NCBI GenBank assembly: GCA_038321965.1
Contig: JBBQFL010000011.1
Coordinates: 1-64,000 of the forward strand
Direction of reading: 5' to 3'
From: UKL13-2 sp038321965
GTDB taxonomy: Bacteria > Pseudomonadota > Gammaproteobacteria > Burkholderiales > Usitatibacteraceae
DNA length: 64,000 nt
The notes beneath the pieces were generated by a model. The model saw only the letters and a program-made list of their open reading frames with translations. It had not been told where the DNA came from and did not search any database. This document shows, piece after piece, positions 30,527-40,869 of the stretch (positions within the stretch are counted from its first letter, which is position 1; every line of letters starts with the position of its first letter). Both the position numbers and the translations under genes were made by a program.

Positions 30527-32146
30527 ATGAACAAATCCGATAGCGCCCCTATGAACGCATGGCGGCGCCAGCCGCGTTGGCTCAAAGTGCTCTTTCCGCT
30601 GCTGGTGCTTACCGCCATCGGTGCGAGTATTTGGTGGTATTTGTCGCCATCCGCTGCCGATGCGGCCAAATCGGCTGATCCCACGAAGGCTGGTGCCGCC
30701 GCTGCTGCTGCGCCCGGCAAAGGGTCAGGCAGTGGCCGCTTTGGTGGCTTCGACCCTAATCGTTTGCAACCGGTGCTCGCGTCTCCTGCGCGGCTGGGTG
30801 AGCTTAACGTCGTACAAAACGGTCTCGGCACCGTCTCCGCGTTACGCGTGGCAACCGTAAAGGCGCGCGTCGACGGCTTGTTGCAAGCCGTACTTTTCCA
30901 GGAAGGTCAAATCGTCAAGGCGGGCGATGTACTCGCCGAAATTGATCCCAAGCCGCTGCAGGTACAACTCGCCCAGGTTGAAGGCCAGTTGGCGCGTGAT
31001 CAGGCGCAACTCAATAACGCCAAGCTCGATCTCGAACGCTACCGGGTATTGCTGGCGCAGGATTCCGTGGCCAAGCAACAACTCGATAGCCAGGAGTCAC
31101 TGGTGCGGCAATTTGAAGGCACGGTCAAAGTGGATCAGGCGCAGGTGGACAACGCCAAACTACAGCTTTCCTATACACGTGTTACCGCCCCAATATCCGG
31201 CCGTCTCGGCCTGCGACTGGTTGATGCTGGCAATATAATCCGCTCCTCAGACACGCTGGGCTTGGTGGTCATCACACAGATCGATCCGATCACGGTCGTA
31301 TTTACCATCCCGCAAGACAATCTGCAGCGCGTATTACAGCGCTTGAAGGCGGGCGAAAAACTGGGTGTGGACGCCTGGGATCGCGAACAGAAAAACAAGC
31401 TCGCCGTCGGCACCTTGATTACCGTGGACAACCAGATCGACACAGCGACAGGCACTATCAAGCTGAAGGCACAATTTCCGAATCCGGACGGGCTGCTTTT
31501 CCCGAATCAGTTTGTCAATGTACGCATGGTGGTCGAGTCCAAGAAAGACGCCATCATCATCCCGATGGCAGCCATTCAGCGCGGTGCGCAGGGCACCATC
31601 GTTTACGTCGTCAAGGAAGACAAGACCGTGACGTTGCGGCCGGTAAAAATGGGCGCTGTTGAAAATGACAACGTGGCCATCGATTCCGGTCTCAAGCCGG
31701 GTGAAATGGTGGTTACGGACGGTATCGACCGATTGCGTGAGGGTGCAAAAGTCGAAGTGACGACACCTTTCGTGCCACGTCCACGTGGACCCGGCGGCGG
31801 GGATCCTTCCAGGCGCGGCAACAAGCCGGGCAAAGGCGATCCAGCACAAACTGCACCCGTGCCGGCCGCAGCACCAACGGGCACAGCCCCAGCCGCGCCA
31901 GCGCCCGCTACCGGCAAACCTGGGGGCGACAAACCCGCTTCCGGCCCAGCCAACGCGCCCAAGCCAGCGGCCGCCGAACCGGCCAAGCCGGCTTCCGGTC
32001 CGACCGAGCCGCCACCACGAGGCGCTGGATGGCGCGACATGAGCGATGAGCAAAAGGCTGAGCTCCGTAAAAAAATGGAAGGCATGAACGACGAGCAGAA
32101 GGCGGAGTTCCGCAAGAAAATGCGTGAACGCGCGCAAAACCAGTAG
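30527..32146 (+). CDS. mdtA: RND efflux membrane-fusion protein, MdtA type
   Basis: This 539-residue periplasmic adaptor links the RND pumps to the outer-membrane channel. It has an N-terminal helix (about 20-45), a lipoyl/hairpin region (VDGLLQAVLFQEGQIVKAGDVLAEIDPKPLQ, then the coiled-coil LEGQLARDQAQLNNAKLDLERY), and the beta-barrel with RVTAPISGRLGLRLVDAGNII and IIIPMAAIQRGAQGTIVYVV. The last 125 residues are unusual: a Pro/Ala/Gly-rich stretch, then two copies of a DEQKAE(L/F)RKKM repeat. MdtA is normally about 415 residues, so this tail is an addition. It is the first gene of a four-gene operon. Confidence 0.88.
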   Translation: MNKSDSAPMNAWRRQPRWLKVLFPLLVLTAIGASIWWYLSPSAADAAKSADPTKAGAAAAAAPGKGSGSGRFGGFDPNRLQPVLASPARLGELNVVQNGLGTVSALRVATVKARVDGLLQAVLFQEGQIVKAGDVLAEIDPKPLQVQLAQVEGQLARDQAQLNNAKLDLERYRVLLAQDSVAKQQLDSQESLVRQFEGTVKVDQAQVDNAKLQLSYTRVTAPISGRLGLRLVDAGNIIRSSDTLGLVVITQIDPITVVFTIPQDNLQRVLQRLKAGEKLGVDAWDREQKNKLAVGTLITVDNQIDTATGTIKLKAQFPNPDGLLFPNQFVNVRMVVESKKDAIIIPMAAIQRGAQGTIVYVVKEDKTVTLRPVKMGAVENDNVAIDSGLKPGEMVVTDGIDRLREGAKVEVTTPFVPRPRGPGGGDPSRRGNKPGKGDPAQTAPVPAAAPTGTAPAAPAPATGKPGGDKPASGPANAPKPAAAEPAKPASGPTEPPPRGAGWRDMSDEQKAELRKKMEGMNDEQKAEFRKKMRERAQNQ

Positions 32147-32152
32147 GCTGGC

Positions 32153-35100
32153 ATGAACCCGTCACGCCTGTTTATCCTGCGCCCAGTAGCGACCTCGCTA
32201 CTGATGGTCGCAATCCTGCTCGCAGGTTTTCTCGGTTACAAACAGCTGCCGCTGTCGGCGTTGCCGGAAGTTGACTACCCGACCATTCAAGTCATCACGC
32301 TTTATCCGGGGGCCAGTCCGGATGTGGTGACTTCCGGTATCACCGCACCGCTGGAGCGTCAGTTCGGACAGATGCCGGGCTTGAAGCAGATGTCCTCAAC
32401 CAGTTCGGGTGGGGCATCGGTCATCACGTTGCAATTTGAATTGTCGCTATTGCTCGATGTCGCTGAGCAACAAGTGCAAGCGGCAATCAATGCAGGCAGC
32501 AATTTGTTGCCAACCGATTTGCCCGCGCCGCCGACCTACAGCAAAGTGAATCCGGCAGATGCACCGATCCTGACTATCGGCGTAACGTCAAAAACGATGC
32601 CGATGCCGCGCGTGCAAAATTTGGTGGACACGCGCATCGCGCAGAAAATTTCGCAGTTGCCCGGCGTTGGTTTGGTCACGTTGTCCGGTGGCCAACGGCC
32701 CGCTGTGCGGGTACAGGTAAATCCAAAGGCGCTCGCCGCGACTGGTATTGGTTTGGATGATGTGCGCACTGCCATCGGTGCTGCCAACGTCAATCAAGCA
32801 AAGGGCAGCTTCGACGGCCCGGCTCGCGCTTACACCATTGACGCCAATGATCAACTGAAGTCGGCCGTCGAGTATCGGGCAATCGTTATTGCTTATAAGG
32901 GTGGCGCGCCGATCTACCTGACCGACATCGCAGACGTGATTGAAGACGCCGAGAACGTCAAGCTTGCCGCCTGGATGAATGACACACCGTCGATCATTCT
33001 GAACATCCAGCGCCAGCCCGGTGCCAACGTGATCGAAGTCGTGGATCGCGTCAAACAATTGCTACCGGGTCTGGCGGCGCAATTGCCGGCATCTGTCGAG
33101 TTGATGGTATTGACGGATCGCACGGTAACCATCCGCGCCTCGGTGAATGACGTCAAGTTCGAACTGATGTTGTCCGTTGCGCTGGTGGTCATGGTGATAT
33201 TCCTGTTCCTGCGTAATGTCGCGGCGACAATCATTCCTAGCGTCGCGGTGCCGCTGTCATTGGTAGGTACGTTCGGCGTCATGTATCTGGCCGACTATTC
33301 GCTCAACAATCTTTCGCTCATGGCATTGACCATCGCCACCGGCTTTGTGGTCGACGACGCCATCGTCATGATCGAGAATATTGCGCGCTACATTGAAGAA
33401 GGTGACTCGCCGCTGGAGGCCGCACTCAAAGGCTCGGAGCAGATCGGCTTCACCATCATTTCGCTCACGTTCTCGCTGATCGCCGTGCTGATTCCCTTGC
33501 TGTTCATGGGCGATGTGGTCGGGCGCCTGTTTCGTGAATTCGCCATCACCCTCGCCGTGGCGATCCTGATTTCAGCGGTCGTGTCATTGACGCTGACGCC
33601 AATGATGTGCGCGCGTCTGCTCAAACACACGCCTGAAGAAAAGCAGGGACGTTTCTACAGAGTTACCGGTCGTTGGTTCGAACACATCATCGCGCGCTAC
33701 GGCATCATGCTCAATTGGGTGCTGGACCGGCAGGCGCTCACATTGCTGGTCGCAATCGGTACGCTGGCGCTGACGGTGCTGCTTTACATTCTGGTGCCCA
33801 AGGGTTTTTTCCCATTGCAGGATACCGGTGTTATTCAGGGAATTTCGGAAGCGCCGCAGTCGGTCTCGTTTGCCAGTATGTCCCAGCGGCAACAGGCATT
33901 GGCACAGGTGGTCCTTGAGGATCCGGCAGTGGAAAGCGTGTCGTCGTTCATCGGCGTCGATGGTATCAACACCACGCTAAACAGTGGCCGCATGCTGATC
34001 AATCTGAAGCCTCACAATATGCGCACCGCCAGTGCCGCTGGCGTGATCGAGCGTATGAAACCGCGTCTCGATAAGCTCGAAGGTATCAAGCTTTACATGC
34101 AGCCGGTGCAGGATCTGACCATCGAAGACCGCGTCAGCCGTACCCAATACCAGTTCACGCTGGAGGACGCCAATTCGGAGGAGCTAAGTCTGTGGACACA
34201 CAAAATTGTCGACAAACTGGCTACCTTGCCGCAGCTTGCCGATGTGGTGTCGGATTTGCAGGATCAGGGCTTGCAGGCATATCTCAATATTGATCGCGAC
34301 ACCGCCGCGCGGCTGGGCGTAACAGCTGCATCGATCGACAACGCGCTTTACAACGCGTTTGGCCAGCGGCTCATTTCCACGATCTTCACCCAAACCAGCC
34401 AGTACCGTGTGGTGTTGGAGGTGAAGCCGGAATACAAGCTGGGGCCGCAGGCGCTCAATGACATTTACGTCAGTTCATCGACCGGTCAGCAGATCCCGAT
34501 TTCATCCGTCGCGAAGGTGATCGAAAAGCCGGCATCGCTTGCCATCAACCACATCGGGCAGTTTCCGGCTACAACCATCTCCTTCAATCTCGCCAGCGGC
34601 TACTCGCTCGGAGATGCGGTCGACGCCATCGAGAAAACCGAACGCGAGATGGGCGTGCCCGCCAGCATACGTACCGGCTTTCAGGGCGCTGCATTGGCGT
34701 TTCGCGCATCGCTAACCAATACCTTGTTGCTGATCCTTGCTGCCATTGTCACCATGTACATCGTACTGGGTGTGCTTTACGAGAGCTACATTCATCCGGT
34801 GACGATTCTCTCAACCTTGCCGTCGGCCGGTGTTGGCGCGTTGCTGGCGTTGCTATTGACGGGAAACGATGTCGGCATCATCGCCATCATCGGTATCATC
34901 CTGCTGATCGGTATTGTGAAGAAAAACGCGATCATGATGATCGACTTCGCGCTCGATGCGGAGCGGCGGCTGGGCATGGCGCCGCGTGAGGCGATTTATC
35001 AAGCCTGTCTGTTGCGGCTGCGGCCCATTCTGATGACGACCATGGCAGCGCTGCTGGGTGCATTGCCGTTGATGCTGAGCACGGGTGTGGGTTCGGAATT

Positions 35101-35272
35101 GCGACAGCCACTTGGTATCGTCATGGTCGGCGGCCTGATCGTGTCGCAGGTATTGACGTTATTCACCACGCCCGTCATTTACCTCGCCTTTGATCGCCTG
35201 GCAGCGCGTTTCAACAAGCGCGATGATTCCGGGCAGTCCGTAGTCCGCGCCGCCGGTACGTCCGGAGATTAA
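32153..35272 (+). CDS. mdtB: RND multidrug efflux pump subunit, MdtB type
   Basis: This 1039-residue inner-membrane proton-drug antiporter has the twelve-helix RND layout with two large periplasmic loops. Typical features are FILRPVATSLLMVAILLAGFLGY at the N terminus, the conserved LMALTIATGFVVDDAIVMIENI proton-relay segment with paired Asp, and the second-half GVGALLALLLTGNDVGIIAIIGIILLIGIVKKNAIMMIDFA. It begins six bases after mdtA. The RND gene that follows starts directly after its stop. MdtB and MdtC act together as a heteromer in E. coli. Confidence 0.92.
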   Translation: MNPSRLFILRPVATSLLMVAILLAGFLGYKQLPLSALPEVDYPTIQVITLYPGASPDVVTSGITAPLERQFGQMPGLKQMSSTSSGGASVITLQFELSLLLDVAEQQVQAAINAGSNLLPTDLPAPPTYSKVNPADAPILTIGVTSKTMPMPRVQNLVDTRIAQKISQLPGVGLVTLSGGQRPAVRVQVNPKALAATGIGLDDVRTAIGAANVNQAKGSFDGPARAYTIDANDQLKSAVEYRAIVIAYKGGAPIYLTDIADVIEDAENVKLAAWMNDTPSIILNIQRQPGANVIEVVDRVKQLLPGLAAQLPASVELMVLTDRTVTIRASVNDVKFELMLSVALVVMVIFLFLRNVAATIIPSVAVPLSLVGTFGVMYLADYSLNNLSLMALTIATGFVVDDAIVMIENIARYIEEGDSPLEAALKGSEQIGFTIISLTFSLIAVLIPLLFMGDVVGRLFREFAITLAVAILISAVVSLTLTPMMCARLLKHTPEEKQGRFYRVTGRWFEHIIARYGIMLNWVLDRQALTLLVAIGTLALTVLLYILVPKGFFPLQDTGVIQGISEAPQSVSFASMSQRQQALAQVVLEDPAVESVSSFIGVDGINTTLNSGRMLINLKPHNMRTASAAGVIERMKPRLDKLEGIKLYMQPVQDLTIEDRVSRTQYQFTLEDANSEELSLWTHKIVDKLATLPQLADVVSDLQDQGLQAYLNIDRDTAARLGVTAASIDNALYNAFGQRLISTIFTQTSQYRVVLEVKPEYKLGPQALNDIYVSSSTGQQIPISSVAKVIEKPASLAINHIGQFPATTISFNLASGYSLGDAVDAIEKTEREMGVPASIRTGFQGAALAFRASLTNTLLLILAAIVTMYIVLGVLYESYIHPVTILSTLPSAGVGALLALLLTGNDVGIIAIIGIILLIGIVKKNAIMMIDFALDAERRLGMAPREAIYQACLLRLRPILMTTMAALLGALPLMLSTGVGSELRQPLGIVMVGGLIVSQVLTLFTTPVIYLAFDRLAARFNKRDDSGQSVVRAAGTSGD

Positions 35273-38200
35273 GTGAATATCTCCGAGCCCTTTATCCGCA
35301 GGCCAGTCGCGACCACGCTGCTCACACTTGGCGTCACGCTGGCGGGCGCAATTTCATTCACGCTGTTACCGGTTTCGCCGCTACCCCAGGTGGATATTCC
35401 CACTATTTCGGTATCGGCTTCGCTGCCAGGCGCCAGCCCTGAAGTGATGGCGGCAACCGTGGCGACGCCGCTGGAGCGGGCGCTGGGCCGTATTGCCGGG
35501 GTGAATGAGATCACCTCGCAGTCTTCGCTTGGGAACGCGCGCATCACCCTGCAATTCGATCTGAACCGCAGTGTTGACGGTGCGGCGCGCGATGTGCAGG
35601 CGGCGATTCAGGCCGCCCGCAGCGAACTGCCATCGAGCTTGCCGAATAATCCAACCTACCGAAAAGTAAATCCGGCAGATGCGCCGTCGATCATCCTGGC
35701 GATGACATCCGATACGCTCACGCAGGGGCAGATTTACGACGCAGCTTCAACCGTTGTCGCGCAGAAGATTTCGCAGGTGGCAGGTGTAGGGCAAGTCATC
35801 GTCGGTGGCAGCTCTTTGCCGGCAGTACGGGTTGAACTCAATCCCACCACGCTAAACAAATACGCCATCAGTTTCAGTGAAGTGCGCGCGGCAATTACCG
35901 CGAACAACGCCAATCGGCCCAAGGGCATTGTGGAAGACGGCGAAAAGAGCTGGCAGATTTACGCCAATGACCAAGCCAAGACGGCGGCCGATTATCTTCC
36001 CGTGATCGTCGCTTATCGCAATGGCGCAGCCGTTCGATTGTCCGATGTAGGTGACGTGGTCGATTCGGTGCAGGATTTGCGAAACGCCGGGATTACCAAC
36101 GGCAAGCCATCAGTCGTTTTACTCGTCACCACGCAGCCCAACGCCAACATTATCGAAACCGTGGATCGGGTATTGGCCATGGTGCCGGAATTGCGCGCGT
36201 CGATTCCCGCATCGGTCAATCTGAACGTTGTGATGGAGCGCACCACCACCATCCGCGGGAGTCTGCGTGAGGCAGGACGAACGATGGTGATCGCCGTCGC
36301 ACTGGTGATCATGGTGGTATTCATGTTCCTGCGTAACGTTCGTGCGACGCTGATTCCAGCGGTTGCGGTGCCGGTTTCGCTGATCGGCACTTTCTCGTTC
36401 ATGTATCTGTTTGGGTACAGTCTCGACAACCTTTCGTTGATGGCATTGACCATCGCAACCGGCTTTGTGGTTGATGACGCAATCGTGGTGCTTGAAAACG
36501 TATCTCGGCATCTTGAGAAGGGTGTTGCGCCATTTGAGGCAGCGCTCAAAGGCGCGCGTGAGGTGAGCTTCACGGTGGTATCGATGAGTCTTTCGCTGAT
36601 CGCGGTATTCATTCCCATTTTGCTCATGGGCGGGATCATCGGTCGTTTTTTCCGCGAGTTTGCGGTGACGCTGTCGATTGCCATCATGGTGTCACTCGTC
36701 GTCTCATTGACGACAACACCGATGATGTGCGCACGCCTGTTGCATGCCCGTCGACCCGATGAGGAAAAGAAGCCGGGACGCATATCGCGTTGGACCGATG
36801 CGGCAATTGGCCGCGTCAACAAGGTCTACGAAGTAACCCTGGCCTGGGCACTCAGGTTTCCGTTCCTGGTGTTCCTGACGTTGATTGCAGCTATCGGACT
36901 GAATGTTTATCTGTACATCATCGTGCCAAAAGGGTTTCTGCCGCAGCAGGACACCGGACGCATCATGGGTTTCATTCAGGCAGACCAGAGCATTTCATTC
37001 CAGGCGATGCGCGGCAAGCTCACCGAGTACGTGGACATTGTCATGACCGATCCTGCAGTGGAAAATGTCGTCGCCTTTACCGGCGGCGGGCAGCGCAATG
37101 GCGGGCAGATGTTCATGTCCTTGAAGCCTCTCAAGGAGCGCGATGCCTCTGCCGATGCCATTGCCGCACGCCTGCGCCTCAAGCTCGCCAAGGTGGCTGG
37201 CGCCAATTTGTTTTTGACCCCTGCGCAGGATTTTCGTGGCGGTGGCAGGCAATCCAATGCAGGCTACCAGTTCACGCTGCAAGGCGATGATGTCACCGAG
37301 CTGCGAAAGTGGACGCCGCTACTGCAGAACGCCTTGCAGGATGTACCCGAGCTGACTGACGTCAACAGCGACCAGCAGGTCAAGGGGTTGCAAATGACGC
37401 TGGTGATCGATCGCGCGACAGCATCGCGGATGGGCGTGACACCAGCGATGATCGACACCGCCCTGTATCTGGCGTTCGGGCAGGCGCAGGTGTCGACGAT
37501 TTATTCAGCGCTCAATCAATATCGTGTCGTGATGGAAGTCGCGCCCGAGTATTGGCAAAGCCCGGAAGCGTTGAATGGCATTTATGTGCTGTCGCCGATA
37601 CGCGGACAGGTACCGTTGTCGGCGTTTTCGCGCTACGAACCAACCACAGCCGCATTGGCCGTAAATCATCAGGGACAGTTTGCCGCATCAACGGTGTCGT
37701 TCAATCTTGTAGAGGGCATATCGCTATCTACGGGTATCCAGAAAATTCGCGACACCATGGCGCGTATCGGCGTACCGACCAGTATTACCGGCAGCTCACA
37801 AGGTACCGCACGCATATTCCAGCAAGGGTTGGACAATCAGCCATGGCTGATCCTCGCTGCACTGTTCACGGTCTATATCGTGCTGGGTGTGTTGTATGAA
37901 AGCTACATTCATCCCATCACGATTCTCTCCACGCTGCCGTCGGCAGGCGTGGGTGCATTGCTGGCGTTGTTGGCGGCGGGGAGCGAGTTGTCCATCATCG
38001 CCTTGATCGGCGTGATATTGCTGATTGGCATCGTCAAAAAGAACGCAATTCTCATGATCGACTTTGCGATATCGGCCGAGCGCAACGAAGGCAAGTCCGC
38101 GCATGATGCTATTTTTGAGGCCTGCATGTTGCGCTTTCGGCCCATCATGATGACGACGATGGCGGCTTTGCTGGGCGCCGTGCCGCTCGCCATTGGCTAT

Positions 38201-38380
38201 GGCGATGGTGCAGAGCTGCGTCGTCCGCTGGGGATTTCGATTGTTGGCGGATTGATTGTGAGCCAGCTGCTCACTCTGTATACAACGCCGGTGGTATATC
38301 TTTATTTGGACCGTTTTCGCGTGTGGGGCAAAAGCAAATTTGCTCGTAGCGGCGGAATCGTCGCGCTGGAGGCTAGATGA
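35273..38380 (+). CDS. mdtC: RND multidrug efflux pump subunit, MdtC type
   Basis: This 1035-residue paralogue of the preceding RND protein starts with GTG immediately after the mdtB stop, so translation is coupled. It has FIRRPVATTLLTLGVTLAGAISF, GFVVDDAIVVLENVSRHLEKG in helix 4, and LIGVILLIGIVKKNAILMIDFAI in the second half. The order A-B-C with two non-identical RND subunits is that of mdtABC. The last four bases (ATGA) overlap the outer-membrane factor. In E. coli MdtC carries the substrate pathway. Confidence 0.92.
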   Translation: MNISEPFIRRPVATTLLTLGVTLAGAISFTLLPVSPLPQVDIPTISVSASLPGASPEVMAATVATPLERALGRIAGVNEITSQSSLGNARITLQFDLNRSVDGAARDVQAAIQAARSELPSSLPNNPTYRKVNPADAPSIILAMTSDTLTQGQIYDAASTVVAQKISQVAGVGQVIVGGSSLPAVRVELNPTTLNKYAISFSEVRAAITANNANRPKGIVEDGEKSWQIYANDQAKTAADYLPVIVAYRNGAAVRLSDVGDVVDSVQDLRNAGITNGKPSVVLLVTTQPNANIIETVDRVLAMVPELRASIPASVNLNVVMERTTTIRGSLREAGRTMVIAVALVIMVVFMFLRNVRATLIPAVAVPVSLIGTFSFMYLFGYSLDNLSLMALTIATGFVVDDAIVVLENVSRHLEKGVAPFEAALKGAREVSFTVVSMSLSLIAVFIPILLMGGIIGRFFREFAVTLSIAIMVSLVVSLTTTPMMCARLLHARRPDEEKKPGRISRWTDAAIGRVNKVYEVTLAWALRFPFLVFLTLIAAIGLNVYLYIIVPKGFLPQQDTGRIMGFIQADQSISFQAMRGKLTEYVDIVMTDPAVENVVAFTGGGQRNGGQMFMSLKPLKERDASADAIAARLRLKLAKVAGANLFLTPAQDFRGGGRQSNAGYQFTLQGDDVTELRKWTPLLQNALQDVPELTDVNSDQQVKGLQMTLVIDRATASRMGVTPAMIDTALYLAFGQAQVSTIYSALNQYRVVMEVAPEYWQSPEALNGIYVLSPIRGQVPLSAFSRYEPTTAALAVNHQGQFAASTVSFNLVEGISLSTGIQKIRDTMARIGVPTSITGSSQGTARIFQQGLDNQPWLILAALFTVYIVLGVLYESYIHPITILSTLPSAGVGALLALLAAGSELSIIALIGVILLIGIVKKNAILMIDFAISAERNEGKSAHDAIFEACMLRFRPIMMTTMAALLGAVPLAIGYGDGAELRRPLGISIVGGLIVSQLLTLYTTPVVYLYLDRFRVWGKSKFARSGGIVALEAR

Positions 38381-39819
38381 CAGGTTGCAAAATAATATGC
38401 GTGGCACTTGGCGTTGCCTTCCTAGGTGGCTGCGCCGTCGGGCCGGACTACAAGCGCCCCGACATACACGCACCAGTTGCCTACAAAGAAACAGCGGGCT
38501 GGAAAATCGCCGAGCCGCGCGATGAGTTGGTGCGCGGCCAGTGGTGGAAGATGTTCGGCGACAGTACGTTGGACGGCTTGCTCGAACAGATCAATGTCTC
38601 GAACCAGAGCCTGAGAGTTTCCGAGGCGCGTTTCCGCCAGGCGCAGGCACTGACGCAATCGGCGCGGGCCAGCTATTACCCGACAGTGTCGGCGAACGCG
38701 TCGTCGACACGCAGTCGTGCTTCCGCCTCAAGGTCGCCAGGGGGCAACGATGTTTCCACCAACCACAGTCTCAATTTGAGTACCGGCTGGGAAATTGATG
38801 TGTGGGGGCGTATCCGCCGCACGGTGGAAGCCAACGATGCCAGTGCGCAGGCTAGCGCTGCAGACCTTGAAGCGGCCCGCTTATCCCTGCAATCGGAGCT
38901 CGCCAATAACTACTTTCAGCTACGCGTCAATGACGCGCAGAAACAGTTGTTCGCTGACACCATCACAGCCTATGAAAAATCGCTGGAGTTGACCAAGAAT
39001 CGGTATGCCGTCGGCGTTGCCGGCAAGGTCGACGTGGTTCAGGCAGAAACACAGTTGCTCAGCGCGCAGGCGCAATCGATTGACCTTGGCGTGCAGCGCG
39101 CACAACTCGAGCATGCGATCGCCGTGCTGATCGGCAAGCCGCCAACAGATTTTTCATTTGCGAGCATTGAAACCAGCGGCGGACCATCAGTGGATTGGAA
39201 AGTGGCCATGCCGGCATTTCCCGTTGGGTTGCCTTCGACCCTGCTTGAGCGCAGGCCCGATATCGCCGCTGCAGAACGCCGCGCAGCCGCCGCCAATGCC
39301 CAGATCGGCGTCGCCAAAGCGGCCTACTTTCCGACGCTCAGTCTGACCGGATCTATTGGGTTCGCGAGCCCGACACTGGCCAACTGGATATCCGCACCCT
39401 ACCGCGCTTGGTCACTGGGACCATCGTTGGCGGAAACACTGCTCGATTTCGGTAAACGCGGGGCGGTGTCGGATCAGGCGATTGCTGCATACGATCAGAC
39501 AGTCGCTACGTATCGGCAGACGGTGCTGGAGGCGTTTCGAGACGTTGAAGACAATGTCGCCGCCCTGCGAATTCTGGAACAGGAAGCAAAGGTCCAGGCG
39601 GAGGCCGTGCGCGCCGCGCGCGAATCTGTTGCACTGACGTTGAATCAGTACAAGGCCGGGACGATCAGCTATCTGAGTGTGGTCACGGTGCAAACGGCGC
39701 AGTTGTCCAATGAGCGCACCTCGGTTGGTTTGCTGGGTCGGCGTCTGAGTGCGACGGTAGGATTGGTCAGGGCACTGGGTGGTGGCTGGAACGCATCGGA
39801 TCTTATCGCCTCGAAATAA
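38377..39819 (+). CDS. Outer-membrane efflux factor, NodT/OprM family lipoprotein
   Basis: This 480-residue lipoprotein forms the outer-membrane exit channel of the pump. The signal peptide ends in a lipobox (ALGVAFLGGC, Cys19), followed by AVGPDYKRPD, the standard start of this family. Two tandem structural repeats with long helices follow (SVSNQSLRVSEARFRQAQALTQ and LLERRPDIAAAERRAAAANAQIGVAKAAYFPTLSLTG). The start overlaps the mdtC stop. A complete tripartite system is therefore encoded in one unit. No dedicated regulator is next to it. Confidence 0.92.
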   Translation: MTGCKIICVALGVAFLGGCAVGPDYKRPDIHAPVAYKETAGWKIAEPRDELVRGQWWKMFGDSTLDGLLEQINVSNQSLRVSEARFRQAQALTQSARASYYPTVSANASSTRSRASASRSPGGNDVSTNHSLNLSTGWEIDVWGRIRRTVEANDASAQASAADLEAARLSLQSELANNYFQLRVNDAQKQLFADTITAYEKSLELTKNRYAVGVAGKVDVVQAETQLLSAQAQSIDLGVQRAQLEHAIAVLIGKPPTDFSFASIETSGGPSVDWKVAMPAFPVGLPSTLLERRPDIAAAERRAAAANAQIGVAKAAYFPTLSLTGSIGFASPTLANWISAPYRAWSLGPSLAETLLDFGKRGAVSDQAIAAYDQTVATYRQTVLEAFRDVEDNVAALRILEQEAKVQAEAVRAARESVALTLNQYKAGTISYLSVVTVQTAQLSNERTSVGLLGRRLSATVGLVRALGGGWNASDLIASK

Positions 39820-40004
39820 GCAGCTGATTGCAGCATGGCAATGAGCTCTTAAACCAAGAAGCCGCAGTTAGACGGGCTCGCCTGCAATATAAGTTGTCAA
39901 TCACTCCAGTCGGGAACAGCGTACCCTTCGCCTGCTGACGCGCCAATTCCGGTGCGCTTGCACCAGCGTGCTGGCATTACAACCACAATCATTGGAAAAA
40001 TAAA

Positions 40005-40517
40005 ATGGGATTCTTCGACTTTCTGACCTCCACCAAACGTCCCGCCGCCGGCGTGGCGGCTTTGCCGGCACAGGCTGTGCGTGACAAGCTGTTGGCGCTC
40101 AATCGCACGACCGCGCCGTTTAAGTTGATCGACGGTAAATCCGAGGGCGTGGATGTGATCGCCGAATGGAATATCGTCGACGCAAAGTGGTACGAAATAT
40201 TTGCCAAGGCCGGATTGTCCAAGGCGTTCAAGATTTATCTCAAGCTCGATGAAAGCACGCACGAAGTGCGGGCGATGGATCGCGAGATCACTATCGAATG
40301 GCGTGCCGGTGTGCCTTCAGTCTCATTCGCCGTAAGCACCTTCAAAGGCCAGCAGCAATCGGTCGAATTCGGCAAGGCCTGGGGCTTTACCGAAAAGCTC
40401 ACCACGGGCGAGATCTACAACTACCGCTTTTCGACCAAAGAACTGAAGGAGCCGATTCAGGCGGCAGTGACAGAATGCGGCTGGACGTATAAGGGCGTTG
40501 CATTCGGCAAGTTGTGA
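40005..40517 (+). CDS. Conserved-looking hypothetical protein
   Basis: This 170-residue soluble protein begins MGFFDFLTSTKRP, then shows an alpha/beta pattern (FKLIDGKSEGVDVIAEWNIVDAKWYEIFAKAG; AFKIYLKLDESTHEVRAMDREITIEW). No catalytic motif is seen, and I do not recognise the family with certainty. No signal peptide or membrane segment is present. A purine-poor leader precedes the ATG (GGAAAAATAAA). It is convergent with the next gene, and an 11-bp hairpin lies between them. Confidence 0.65.
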   Translation: MGFFDFLTSTKRPAAGVAALPAQAVRDKLLALNRTTAPFKLIDGKSEGVDVIAEWNIVDAKWYEIFAKAGLSKAFKIYLKLDESTHEVRAMDREITIEWRAGVPSVSFAVSTFKGQQQSVEFGKAWGFTEKLTTGEIYNYRFSTKELKEPIQAAVTECGWTYKGVAFGKL

Positions 40518-40533
40518 TCTGCGGCGCGGCATT

Positions 40534-40563
40534 CAGTTGGCAATAGCGGGCCATTGCCAACTG
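40534..40563. terminator. Hairpin between convergent genes
   Basis: CAGTTGGCAAT (40534-40544) pairs perfectly with ATTGCCAACTG (40553-40563) across an eight-base loop. It has no U-run on either strand. Its place between two convergent stops suggests a bidirectional transcript end. Confidence 0.5.
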
Positions 40564-40581
40564 ACTATGAGGATTCGCCAG

Positions 40582-40869
40582 TTATTTCTTATTAACCGTT
40601 ACCAGTTGCTGACCATTTTCACAACGCCTGGCATCCGTCGGCTCGGTGGCGATGGTCGACTTGCCAAGCTCGCTGGCTGGATTTCCCTTGCAAGCTTCAG
40701 TGGCCGTTGTTGCCCAATTGCACACCAGGTTATCCCCGGATGAGTAGAGCTTGCTCTTCCAGCAATAGACGGCACCGGTAGACGAAGCCGCGTCAGCCGC
40801 GATGGCAACAGATGTCAACGCTGACAAACAAATCGAGCAGGCGGTGACGAGGAGAAGTAGTATTTTCAT
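40582..40869 (-). CDS. Small secreted cysteine-containing protein, unknown
   Basis: This 95-residue protein has a clear signal peptide (MKILLLLVTACSICLSALTSVAIA). The mature part of about 70 residues contains four Cys (VYCWKSK, LVCNWA, EACKG, RRCENG), which could form two disulphides in the periplasm. AAGGAA stands eight bases before the ATG. No family is recognised. It is transcribed alone, away from the hydrolase gene. Confidence 0.65.
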   Translation of the reverse strand: MKILLLLVTACSICLSALTSVAIAADAASSTGAVYCWKSKLYSSGDNLVCNWATTATEACKGNPASELGKSTIATEPTDARRCENGQQLVTVNKK

